Part shown: one piece after another, positions 8,284-16,782 of the stretch | Layout: each line of letters starts with the position of its first letter | How positions within the stretch are numbered: position 1 is the first letter of the stretch | Origin: Phycisphaerae bacterium | GTDB lineage: Bacteria > Planctomycetota > Phycisphaerae > UBA1845 | Direction of reading: 5' to 3' | NCBI GenBank assembly: GCA_029260075.1 | Contig: JAJDDY010000058.1 | Coordinates: forward strand, 124,001 to 188,000 | Length of the DNA stretch: 64,000 nt | Notes under the pieces: generated by a model | What the model was told of the DNA's origin: nothing | Seen by the model: the letters and a program-made list of their open reading frames with translations, nothing else | Databases searched by the model: none | Translations under genes and position numbers: made by a program

Positions 8284-8706
8284 TGCCGGTGGATTCGTGG
8301 ATCGCAATATGAGCATTCTTCGCGGTCCGTTGGGACGAGAGAAGCGTCTCGTCCCAGGATTTGGATCACCGGCTGGAAGCCGGTGCCACACCGGAGTTCC
8401 GCTGGTGCGTGAATCCCTTCTCGCACCTCCGTATCTGGCAATCCCTTCGTGTGCTGGTGCGTGAATCCTTTCTCGCACCGACGTCCGCGGGAATCCTTTC
8501 CCACGCACTGCCAGAGTCGTGGAACGCAGGATAGGAATCCTGCTTGCGGATTGGGACGAGATAGGAATCTCGTCCCAGCATATCCCAGCATGAATCTCAT
8601 TCCAGCATAAAGCTCGTCCCAATCGGTAATGGATCACCGGCTGGAAGCCGGTGCCACACCAGTGTCTCAGCCGTATGGATCACCGGTTGGAAGTCGGTGC
8701 CACACC
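8284..8706. repeat. Mosaic of families B, C and D palindromes
   Basis: D copies (core GACGAGATAGGAATCTCGTC) at 8331-8359 and 8551-8581, with a related palindrome at 8526-8543; B copies (GGCACCGGCTTCCAGCCGGT or its complement) at 8363-8392, 8631-8660 and 8677-8706; C copies (GGTGCGTGAATCCCTTCTCG) at 8401-8427 and 8455-8481. D is followed by B in two places, the same order as at 36479-36543. Confidence 0.85.
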
Positions 8707-10359
8707 GGTGGCAGAATCATCTGGCGGGTTTAGCTCATCGAGCGTCAGCTTCGGGTTCTTGGCGAATGGTCGGTAGAGGGGATCGCCAAGCAGCACCTGT
8801 TGCCACGATAGGAACGGGCTGGTTTCGTAGAAGCACTCCACCAGCGTCTCGCCCGTAAGGAGTAGGCCGAAGAACCGCGTGGCGCTGGGGAACGATTCGA
8901 GGTAGGGTTCTGCCGTCGGGCCGAACGTCGCGGCGACGCCGTCATAGAGCAGGCCGGCGCACCAGTAGTTCTTGGTCTTACTCCGTAGGCTGATCATTTC
9001 GAAGCTGGCGATGTGCGCCGCGACCGCCCCTCGACGGAACGTAAACGCCGGTACGTATTTGGCCAGACTATACCACCCGCAGTACAGCGCCGCGTCGTCG
9101 CACGACCCGCGTGGAAAAACCCCCGGGCCAAGGTGAACCCGGGCGGGCAGGTCCGTCTTGTCGCGGACGAGGTGAAAGAGCCTCATGAGGTCGAGGTTGT
9201 ACCGGCGGTAGGCGTCGTTCTTCTTGAGCGGGCGGGTGTCGAAATAGCATTTGCCCGACAGGCCGACCCTTTCGACCGCCACGGCGTCGTCGATCATTCG
9301 GCGTACGATTTTCGGCGTGGGGGCGTCAAGTCGCGAGACCATCATAACTGGAGGACGACGCAACTCAGGAAACCTTACGCGAACCTCGGGACTGAGAAGG
9401 TTTGGCTGCCAGCGATACCGTCCGTAGTTTTTCCACAACACGAGCGAGAGCTCGCTGTCGAAGGCGGCGTGGCTCTCTTTCAAAGAAAGTCGTTCGATGT
9501 CCCGCTCCAGCCATTTGAGCGAGTCGAGCAATCCGAGCACTCGGCGGATGTCTTCGATCGCCGGCAGCAATTTGTCGGATAGCGGTCCCTCGTCGCGAAT
9601 GATGCGAAGGCGTTTTCGAGCCTGCAAGTATTGCCCCTCCGCATCGCCAATTTGCTTCCGCCTTGACTCGATTTGTGGTGACGATTGTTCTACCGAGGCC
9701 GCATACCGTTCGAACGATGATCGAGCGATGGATAGGGCGGCGCGGGTGCCGTCGGCTGCGGCCACGAACTCAAGAAAACGTCGATTGGCTGCCCCGCGAT
9801 TCTTCAGTTCCACAGCTGCCAGACTGTTCACGAGTTTTCGGCGAAGCGCATGATATCGCTTCTCCATCTCCAGCGCCGTCGTGGCGTTTGGCTCAGACGC
9901 TGCCGGGTGCCCTTCCTTCGTCTCGCCCGCCTGTTGCAACAGTTGCTCCATGGCTGTAACCGATTCGCCGCGAAGTTTCCGGAGCTCGTCTTGACGCTTG
10001 CGTTGTTCCTTCGTCTGCTTGATGGCGGATATTTTCAGGGGTACGTCGTAGAAGGTGACGAGGCAGAGAATCGGTTGATCGGCTGAGCGCTGTTGGATGA
10101 ACCGTCGGACGGTCGCGGCGATTTCTTCGTAGGTCTTGGCCGTAATGGATTCGCGAAGCGGCATGTCGATGCCGAGCAGTAGATCAGGCGGAACACTTCG
10201 AGCGGCTGAGTAGTGCTCAGCAAGTTGACGGGAAGCGGTGCTACGGCTGTTGTAAACCAATAGCAGATCGTTGGCCGAGAGGTCGCCTGCTTCGGCGGGG
10301 GAGATTGAGGCGATGAGTATCAATCCGAAACTCAATGCCAACCTGCCGCGTCGTTTCAT
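8680..10359 (-). CDS. TIGR03790-family secreted protein
   Basis: About 559 residues from the ATG at 10359 (MKRRGRLALSFG, a signal peptide ending near SPAEAG); ATG at 10371 is an alternative, while the frame open to 10536 runs into a REP and is not a credible start. The mature N-terminus NDLLLVYNSRSTASRQLAEHY followed by YSAARSVPPDLLLGI matches the TIGR03790 family, proteins of unknown function common in planctomycetes. The middle (about 120-300) is charged and helical, probably coiled coil; the C-terminal part has GPGVFPRGSCDDAALYCGWYS and ends GDPLYRPF, usual for the family. The last nine codons and the TGA stop lie inside a family B repeat (8677-8706), giving a C-terminus GVAPTSNR that is repeat-derived. 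No partner genes are adjacent. Confidence 0.8.
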   Translation of the reverse strand: MKRRGRLALSFGLILIASISPAEAGDLSANDLLLVYNSRSTASRQLAEHYSAARSVPPDLLLGIDMPLRESITAKTYEEIAATVRRFIQQRSADQPILCLVTFYDVPLKISAIKQTKEQRKRQDELRKLRGESVTAMEQLLQQAGETKEGHPAASEPNATTALEMEKRYHALRRKLVNSLAAVELKNRGAANRRFLEFVAAADGTRAALSIARSSFERYAASVEQSSPQIESRRKQIGDAEGQYLQARKRLRIIRDEGPLSDKLLPAIEDIRRVLGLLDSLKWLERDIERLSLKESHAAFDSELSLVLWKNYGRYRWQPNLLSPEVRVRFPELRRPPVMMVSRLDAPTPKIVRRMIDDAVAVERVGLSGKCYFDTRPLKKNDAYRRYNLDLMRLFHLVRDKTDLPARVHLGPGVFPRGSCDDAALYCGWYSLAKYVPAFTFRRGAVAAHIASFEMISLRSKTKNYWCAGLLYDGVAATFGPTAEPYLESFPSATRFFGLLLTGETLVECFYETSPFLSWQQVLLGDPLYRPFAKNPKLTLDELNPPDDSATGVAPTSNR

Positions 10360-10432
10360 CGGGATATCCATGGACTCGCGAGCAGCAAACGCCCGGCGTG
10401 TGCGTAAGAACGTGTGCGAGAGGCCCCTTGCC

Positions 10433-10500
10433 GAGCCGCGTCCGTGAGGAAGCGATCCGGGTTCGTGGGTGAAGACCGCTTCCTTACGGGCGCGGCTCGG
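10433..10500. repeat. Family A REP, paired inverted arms
   Basis: GAGCCGCGTCCGTGAGG left arm and inverted CTTCCTTACGGGCGCGGCTC right arm; the spacer differs from the common one. It is directly upstream of the TIGR03790 gene. Confidence 0.85.
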
Positions 10501-10592
10501 TTCGTCGCGGACCCTCTGATACGTCGTCTCACACACGTTCTAACATCGTCGATTGTTCCACCTACGCTGCACCGAGCGTCCGTCTCTCTCCA

Positions 10593-10653
10593 GTGTGGCA
10601 CCGGCATCCTGCCGACGATTCTTCGTGTGGCACCGGCAACCTGCCGGTGATCC
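10593..10653. repeat. Two family B palindromes
   Basis: GTGTGGCACCGGCATCCTGC at 10593-10619 and GTGTGGCACCGGCAACCTGC through GGTGATCC at 10625-10653, tandem copies 32 bases apart. Confidence 0.8.
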
Positions 10654-10809
10654 TAATTCTCCAGCGTCTAGCTGGTCCGCTCTTCCGCGTATTCCAATAC
10701 TGGCGCCGCTAAGATCATCCGGCCACGCTTCCGATACACACATCGTAGGGAGGTTGACCCGCGCTACCGTCGCGGCGCTACGTGTACTCCCGAGTGATCA
10801 CCGACCACC

Positions 10810-11040
10810 ATGTTACGAAGATTCCGTCAGCGATCGAGTGGCCACACCGCCGATGTCTGGGTCGACATCGGCTGGTTGGGTTACACGGTTGAGCTGTACG
10901 AAGATGGGTGCTTCGTTGATCGAAAGCATAAGCGCATTCGGCCGGCGTCAGGCGTCGAGGAGCATCTTGCCGGTACGTGCAGCGCGGCCCTCATACACTT
11001 TGATCGCCAAGGCGGCGTTCGATGTACATGGGCGCGGTGA
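10810..11040 (+). CDS. Possible small protein of unknown function
   Basis: A 76-codon frame from ATG 10810 that encodes a balanced, protein-like sequence (DVWVDIGWLGYTVELYEDG) with codon use like its neighbours. No ribosome site, no known family and no neighbours that would vouch for it; it lies in a repeat-rich 870-base gap between the TIGR03790 gene and a tRNA. It may be a chance frame or a gene remnant. Confidence 0.3.
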   Translation: MLRRFRQRSSGHTADVWVDIGWLGYTVELYEDGCFVDRKHKRIRPASGVEEHLAGTCSAALIHFDRQGGVRCTWAR

Positions 11041-11403
11041 GCGTCGTCCCATCTCCCCGAGGCTGTGTCGTGAACCCCCGTCTCGGCACTATTCCAGCCA
11101 GCCAACACCACCAGCTGACCCTTGCGCTCAGCCGCCACCCTATTCTGCATCGTATTGCGCTTGGGGTGGGTAGACCAGTCGGCGCACTCCCTTGCAGTTC
11201 GTTGATCAACAGCTACTCTTCCATCGCGTCGACGGCAACCCGCCCGCGACAAGGGGCTGCGTTGAGACCCTGAGGGTAATCCGCCGATTGATCACCGGCG
11301 GGAAGCCGTTGTCACACTCTTGCAAGGGGTTGTCAACGATAACAGCTTATGCCAGACTGACCCCACTGAAGAGCACGTCGCGGTCGGTTTTCGCGGCGTT
11401 CAA
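11041..11403. other. Intergenic with degenerate B and C' palindromes
   Basis: A C' variant lies at about 11061-11088 (GGCTGTGTCGTGAACC ... CTCGGCAC) and a degenerate B copy at 11289-11318. Otherwise nothing is recognisable before the tRNA. Confidence 0.5.
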
Positions 11404-11490
11404 GGAGCGGTGTCCGAGTGGCTGAAGGGGCCGCACTGGAAATGCGGTGTACGGGCAACCGTACCGAGGGTTCGAATCCCTCCCGCTCCG
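11404..11490 (+). tRNA. tRNA-Ser (anticodon GGA)
   Basis: An 87-base cloverleaf: acceptor GGAGCGG (11404-11410) pairs with CCGCTCC (11483-11489), discriminator G at 11490. Anticodon stem CCGCA/TGCGG holds the loop CTGGAAA with GGA at 11438-11440, reading UCC and UCU. A long variable arm (TACGGGCAACCGTA) is the class II hallmark of tRNA-Ser. The T arm contains GGTTCGAATCC. CCA is not encoded. Confidence 0.95.
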
Positions 11491-12265
11491 ATGATTGTAA
11501 CGGATGGTGGTGGCGATGCTTGGGTGTGATCCGAAGCGGCGTTTGGTCGTCGATGCGCGAGGATAGGGTGTACGGCGATGCGGCCCTAGGCCTTGCGGAC
11601 ACCGGCGATCCCTTGGGATCGTCCGGTCGCCGGCAAGGCTGCAATTATCTCTCGGCGTCGCGAGCCTGGTTCAGGCTGGATGCCAACGTTAGAACGATGC
11701 GCCGGGACGAGGCAGTCGATGCACACTCCTCGGAAGGTCCGGACGAGTTGGTCGTTGGACCGGTCCACCACGTGGCCAGCCCTGACCAATCATCCAAACC
11801 TTTCCTCCTTCACGCGTCCCCTGCGAAAAGCACCTTGGCTCCGACTGCTCAGCCGACGAACTAGCGATCTGATCTCGTAGAGCGGCTAAGATATGCCGGC
11901 CGTCCCGGCGCACGTTTCAACTGTCTACACGTCGACCCTTCAAACTTGGGCTCGGTGTACGATCTATTAAGTGCCACATCTTGGCACAAAGCGCGACGCA
12001 TGAACGCGTCAGCGTGGATTCCATCGAACTCGATGGCCTTGCAATCAGGCGCGGCAGAATGAGGGCCATAGTTGGCCGCTCGAACACCCGGTGATAACTA
12101 CGCTGCTTAACCCGTTACAGAAGACTGTTTGATCCAGTAGGTCGCCATGATCGGCATCCTGCCCTGGAATCAAGTGATTATTGGTCTGTGTACGAGTCAA
12201 GGCAAATGAAAAGACAGTTTTTTGTGAGATTTTTTCCGCGCGGTCTCACGAAGCTGTAGGGCGTA
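11491..12265. other. Gene-free 775-base region
   Basis: No convincing coding frame. Small hairpins are visible: GGCGATCCC/GGGATCGTCC near 11600-11635, AGTGCCACATCTTGGCAC near 11972-11989, and GTGAGA/TCTCAC at about 12223-12250 just after the end of the OstA-like gene. None has a T-run in the right direction to be a clear terminator. No RNA gene recognised. Confidence 0.5.
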
Positions 12266-15200
12266 CTACTGGCGTGATTTGAACGACGGCGCGGCAATGC
12301 CCTCGATACGACGCGTCTTGAGATTATAGAACAGATGTGTTCCTGACGCTTGCATGGGTAGTTGTCCCTCGCGTTGAATCACGATTTGCATTTTGCGCTC
12401 AAGCGAACCGTACACGGAAAGAAGCGCACGGTCGCGCAGGTAGACGAGTCGGCCGGCGGTCAATGACAAGTGTTGTCCTCGGTCTTGGAGAACGACATGG
12501 CCGGTGGCTTCGAACTGTGCCAGACTTCTGGCACTAAGACGTCCCATGCGTCGAGCCCGTTTCTTGGAAGTCTCCTTGCTGCGATCGAGGAAATCGATCG
12601 CGAGCACGTCGCAGTTCATCAGGGTGGCGCGTCCGGGCGGTAGGGTGGACGTGTCGGCGCCCACGGCGCCGCGAATCCTCATGAGCTCGGCGCCGCTGAA
12701 ATGCTTCATCTGCACCTTGCCTTCGAAACGAAGTTGATCGATCGAAAAATCGTAGATCATCTCAGTTTGCCACTGAATCAATGTATTGGACGCACCGTCC
12801 GTCTTGTCGAAACCGAAAAGCCCGTCCTGCGACGCCGAGGCGTCCGCCAAGACTTCGTCTACGGGCCGGTTGTCCTCGACAAGAAGCGAGCCCGGGCCTT
12901 CGATCAGCATCTTGGACACATCGTGCCGAAGATTGACCGATAGAATCGGCCCCTCGATGCGCACGCGGCTCGTCATGCGTCCGGTGTCGGGATCGAACTG
13001 TGACGTTAGGGCGATGGCCTGTCCGGTGGCCAGAATCCGCGCCGGTTCCTTGGAAAACCGCGTGGCGGCCAATTTCAGCCCGAGCGGTTTGTCGCTCGGC
13101 TCCTCATGCGTGGCGACGTCTTCGAAGATGGTCCGGTCGCGTGATGGATCGGTCTCCGGCGCATCATCGAATTCGATCTCAAGCCGCTGGCAATCGAACG
13201 TCGTGGTGGTCTCGCTCGTGGCGTGAACCGAGCCGACGAACACCGCGCGATTTTCGCGACCGCGGTACTTCATCCAATCGGTCCAGGTGATGACGATGGG
13301 GATCGCTTTCGCCAATCGACGACCGTCAAGGTCTTTGTAGGACAGGAAGGAAAGTCGGCCCGCGCCGGGAACGTCCGCCCACTGGTCGCGGGCGTCGACG
13401 CGGATGGTCCGGCCGGTGACGGTGAACGATTCGAGCTCGACTGTACACGGGTGGTCTTCGGAACCCTCCACATGCGCCGTTGTAATCGTTTGCCCATCGA
13501 CCACATCGCAGAGCAATCGCTCAGCCCGGATTTTCAATCCTTGTGCGGGGTCAGCGACAATGACTTGCCCGGCGGCCTCAAGTCGTCGGACGCCGATTCG
13601 TGGCTTCGGTGGTGCGACATCCTTTGGTCGATTGGCCAACGCACTGAACGCGCCGATGTCGCCGGACGCGACCGCTTTGGCGAACGCTGCGGCGATGTCG
13701 ATGGGCGGCGGCGACGGGTTGATCATCTCAAACGTGACCACCAACTTGTCATGAGCCCGAATCGTTCGAGTCTGTTGGACGGCTTCGATGTCGCCGAGTG
13801 CGGTGGCGACGCGGGGAACGGCGTGTCCTTCGCCGTTGATCGTCATTTCAAGCTCGACTTCGCGGCAGGTCAGCTCGTCCTCCGCGTGGACCATGTGTAC
13901 GTGTCCGACGGCGTTCATTTGCTCGATGGTTTGACCTCGGGTTGCGTGTGACGCCGGGGAAAACCTCAGGGCCATACTGTCCGCGTCGAGCTTCGTGTCG
14001 CCATCCGCGAAACGCACCGTGCCGAGGAACGTGGCCTGATCCATCACCCGCCGCTCACGCGATAGCACGTGTCCGGTGTAATCGGTTCGCGATTCGTTTT
14101 CGTAGTGACCGGTGGCGTGCAGCGATTCGGCGAACGCGATGGTCGAGGCTGATTCGCGAGCCATCAGCGCCAAGCCAGCCACGGCGGGCGCGCTTGTCGA
14201 GCCAATCTCGCGGACGAGTCGACCAGGACCGCCGACGTCGATCGCCAAATCGTCGCCAGTCCGTCTGGTCTGAATGCTTTGCCCGGCGATGGTACCCTGA
14301 CCGGCGTAGCGCACCTCGGCGTCATGGTCGTCGTTTCCGGTCACGGTTAGATCGGACGCATCACCGTCGTAGATCATGTTCGCGCCCGAGGCTCGCCCTT
14401 GCGGAATGGAAAGCACGGCCGGCGTGCCGATGGCGGTCACCTTCGATTGAACATTTCCCGCACATTGTTCCTTGTCGTCGGTGCACACTTCCACAAGCAG
14501 CCGGTCGGTCCATTGAAGGACGATCGATTGAGAGGCAGCGACCGGAGTTTCACTGGTCGCGCGGCTGTGCGGACCGTCCGGTTTGGATGACGTGGCCGTT
14601 TCAAAGCCGGTGAATACGCGAATGACCTCTAATGCACTTGCAGCCAACCTGCCTTCAATATCGTGCTCGCTGCCCTGTGTAACTTCCACGTCGCCCTCGA
14701 AGCGTGCGACGTATCTTTGGGGGTCGCCTTCCGAGATGTTGGCGTCGACGTCGAAGATCGGCACGCCATCGGCCGTGAAGGCGATGGGTTCGGTTGGATC
14801 CTTGGGCGAACCGGTGGCGTTGGCTTGAGCTACGGCGTCGGCGCCCTTCGTTCCGCCAAGTTGCTCGGCGATCGATCGCCGACGAGGCTGGTTGGATTGA
14901 GTCGGATCGGCGTCATCCGTTGTCGCCGGTGCGCTGTCGCGCAGCACAATTCGGCCGCCGTGACTAATCCGGAGCGAGTCGACGCGATCTTCCTCTTCGT
15001 CCAGACGCACCTCGAGATCGGAGGCTTCAAGCTCGACGTCGCGAGCCACAAGGGTCCACGAGTTGGGCAGAATGATTTTCGCATATTCCAGATCGAATTC
15101 GATCTCCTTGGTCTCGATCCGAATGATGTCGGCGTCGTGAACTTGCTCGCGTGCAGCCGGCGGAAGAAGGGCGCGGTCGGCCTCGGTCAGGCGGTCGTAT

Positions 15201-15781
15201 TCGATAACGACACCGCCGGTCAGCGTGCCCCGAGACGGTTCGAACCCGCCGCCCTTGTTACGCTCCGCTTCCCAATATCCCCGCTCGGCCGTGATGCGTA
15301 GGGCGTTGCCGTCGCGGGTGCGCATGCGTATTTCCGGCTCGGTAAGAAGGAACATGTCTGACGCGTTCGGGACGGGTGTCCACGTGTTGACCGATACCTC
15401 AATTCCGCCACGATTGCCGCGTTTGGGATATACAGTCAGACGGACTTTGCGACCGGGGCCGACGTCGAGAAGGTCGGAGGGCAACTGCGCCGAGTCGAGC
15501 GCGTCGGGCGCCAAGTGCGACTCGCCTTGAACGGCGTACTGTGTGCGCGCGTCGACGATCGAGTCCGCCGGCAACTGGCTTGACGTGTAGATAGCGTAGC
15601 AGACCAGAAGGATCGCGAGGGTGGCGCTGGCGACGACGAGCGTGCGCACTAGCCCTGATCCGCGTCGTCTATTCGACAGCGCGTTACCGAACTTGGACCG
15701 CGAAGTTGCGAACCGGTTGCATGCGTTCGATGCGATAAGCCGCGAAGCGGTGTGACGCTTGCCCATGTGCCTAGTTCGCAT
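12266..15781 (-). CDS. Giant LptC/OstA-like LPS transport protein
   Basis: 1171 residues from ATG 15781; MGKRH at 15766 is an alternative start. A single membrane anchor lies at about residues 45-66, the rest being periplasmic. The sequence is a long series of beta-strand repeats. Several segments resemble the OstA/LptA/LptC jelly-roll (for example ARFEGDVEVTQGSEHDIEG, MNAVGHVHMVHAEDELTCRE and, near the C-terminus, FEATGHVVLQDRGQHLSLTAG). Ordinary LptC is about 190 residues, LptA about 185, so this looks like several jelly-roll modules fused to one anchor, perhaps bridging inner to outer membrane. kdsC lies directly upstream and overlaps by 11 bases, as kdsC-lptC do in proteobacteria, which supports an Lpt role. 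Assignment to the superfamily is fairly sure; a division into exact modules is not possible by eye. Confidence 0.75.
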   Translation of the reverse strand: MRTRHMGKRHTASRLIASNACNRFATSRSKFGNALSNRRRGSGLVRTLVVASATLAILLVCYAIYTSSQLPADSIVDARTQYAVQGESHLAPDALDSAQLPSDLLDVGPGRKVRLTVYPKRGNRGGIEVSVNTWTPVPNASDMFLLTEPEIRMRTRDGNALRITAERGYWEAERNKGGGFEPSRGTLTGGVVIEYDRLTEADRALLPPAAREQVHDADIIRIETKEIEFDLEYAKIILPNSWTLVARDVELEASDLEVRLDEEEDRVDSLRISHGGRIVLRDSAPATTDDADPTQSNQPRRRSIAEQLGGTKGADAVAQANATGSPKDPTEPIAFTADGVPIFDVDANISEGDPQRYVARFEGDVEVTQGSEHDIEGRLAASALEVIRVFTGFETATSSKPDGPHSRATSETPVAASQSIVLQWTDRLLVEVCTDDKEQCAGNVQSKVTAIGTPAVLSIPQGRASGANMIYDGDASDLTVTGNDDHDAEVRYAGQGTIAGQSIQTRRTGDDLAIDVGGPGRLVREIGSTSAPAVAGLALMARESASTIAFAESLHATGHYENESRTDYTGHVLSRERRVMDQATFLGTVRFADGDTKLDADSMALRFSPASHATRGQTIEQMNAVGHVHMVHAEDELTCREVELEMTINGEGHAVPRVATALGDIEAVQQTRTIRAHDKLVVTFEMINPSPPPIDIAAAFAKAVASGDIGAFSALANRPKDVAPPKPRIGVRRLEAAGQVIVADPAQGLKIRAERLLCDVVDGQTITTAHVEGSEDHPCTVELESFTVTGRTIRVDARDQWADVPGAGRLSFLSYKDLDGRRLAKAIPIVITWTDWMKYRGRENRAVFVGSVHATSETTTTFDCQRLEIEFDDAPETDPSRDRTIFEDVATHEEPSDKPLGLKLAATRFSKEPARILATGQAIALTSQFDPDTGRMTSRVRIEGPILSVNLRHDVSKMLIEGPGSLLVEDNRPVDEVLADASASQDGLFGFDKTDGASNTLIQWQTEMIYDFSIDQLRFEGKVQMKHFSGAELMRIRGAVGADTSTLPPGRATLMNCDVLAIDFLDRSKETSKKRARRMGRLSARSLAQFEATGHVVLQDRGQHLSLTAGRLVYLRDRALLSVYGSLERKMQIVIQREGQLPMQASGTHLFYNLKTRRIEGIAAPSFKSRQ

Positions 15782-16295
15782 CCTCAGACTGAACGCCGCC
15801 GTACGGCGCCGTGGACCATTGCCCGCGTTTTCGCAAGATAAGCTCCACCACCTCCGCCACCGCGCCGCGACCTCCGCCGCGTCGTGTGACGTATTCCGCC
15901 GCGCGTTTTACCGGGGCGACGGCGTCCGTAACCGCAATGGGCAGCGCGCAGCGAGACATCGGACCAAGGTCCGGGAGGTCGTCGCCAACATAGGCCGTCG
16001 ACGCATCATCGCAACCTGCGGAAGTTACTACTTCGTTGTACACCTTCAGTTTGTCAGCCACGCCGGTGCGAACTATTTCGATTCCGAGTTCGCGAGCGCG
16101 TTTGGAGACGTCGTCGCCGCGTCGGCCGGATGAGATGGCTACCGTGTGGCCGTGACTCATCCAGAGTTTGAGAGCGCAGCCGTCGTTGACGTGGAACGCC
16201 CTTGCCCAATCGCCGTTGGAGCAAGAGACGATCCGCCCGTCGGTGAGCACGCCGTCGACGTCCAGAATGAGCAACTCGATCGCGGTCCAGTTCAT
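15771..16295 (-). CDS. kdsC: 3-deoxy-D-manno-octulosonate-8-phosphate phosphatase
   Basis: Removes the phosphate from Kdo-8-P to give Kdo for the LPS inner core. 174 residues, the usual size for this cap-less HAD enzyme. Motif I is LLILDVDGVLTDG (nucleophile and acid Asp11/Asp13 region), motif II ISSGRRGDD, motif III Lys in VADKLKVY and motif IV YVGDDLPDLGPM. The tail VTRRGGGRGAVAEVVELIL is typical for KdsC tetramers. It is the first gene of a two-gene operon with the OstA-like gene, which it overlaps by 11 bases. Kdo production implies an LPS outer membrane. Confidence 0.93.
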   Translation of the reverse strand: MNWTAIELLILDVDGVLTDGRIVSCSNGDWARAFHVNDGCALKLWMSHGHTVAISSGRRGDDVSKRARELGIEIVRTGVADKLKVYNEVVTSAGCDDASTAYVGDDLPDLGPMSRCALPIAVTDAVAPVKRAAEYVTRRGGGRGAVAEVVELILRKRGQWSTAPYGGVQSEDAN

Positions 16296-16782
16296 CGGGT
16301 ACAGCCTTGTGTTGAAGTACGCCCCGATACCCCGGAACGTGGGGAGGGGCTTGCGGACGGGCGATTCCCCCCGTTGGTGTAACCATACCGGTATTTTGGG
16401 GGCGAGGGAACCTTGGATCGCGGCTGGTGTTCTCGGGGCTGCATGACAGTCTTGGGGTGCCTACGGAAGGTGTCACCGTTGGAGCAATGCGCGCCGGCCT
16501 TACGCACTACGCGAGGGGATGCGAAGAAGTCTAGCAGGCCTGTATCCCGTCCCCGCCAAAACAGTCACACACCCTGTTCTCGGGGAGACGGAAGGGATTC
16601 CGGCACCAGCGTATTTCCCGCCACGGTTAGGTGCGAGAAGGGATTCACGCGCCAGCGTGGCGCTGCGGAAAGAATGCACTTGCCAGCGTTTGGGAGGCCA
16701 ACGGTGTAAGTTGGGAGGCAAACGGCGCAAGAGTGGATTCAGGCCCCGGCGGCGGACCTGCGGCGGATTCGCGGGCGGGTGC
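16296..16782. other. Intergenic, family C copy and a short direct repeat
   Basis: Upstream of kdsC and downstream of the M28 peptidase. A family C palindrome is at 16630-16657 and two near copies of TGGGAGGC(C/A)AACGG at about 16690-16730. No gene is supported. Confidence 0.55.

Noticed and set aside
10360-10536. N-terminal extension of the TIGR03790 protein
   Set aside because: It runs across a REP (SRARKEA, LPHGRGS) and would place the signal peptide internally.
12223-12250. Terminator of the OstA-like gene
   Set aside because: The hairpin GTGAGA/TCTCAC is weak and its run of A/T lies on the wrong side for the minus strand.
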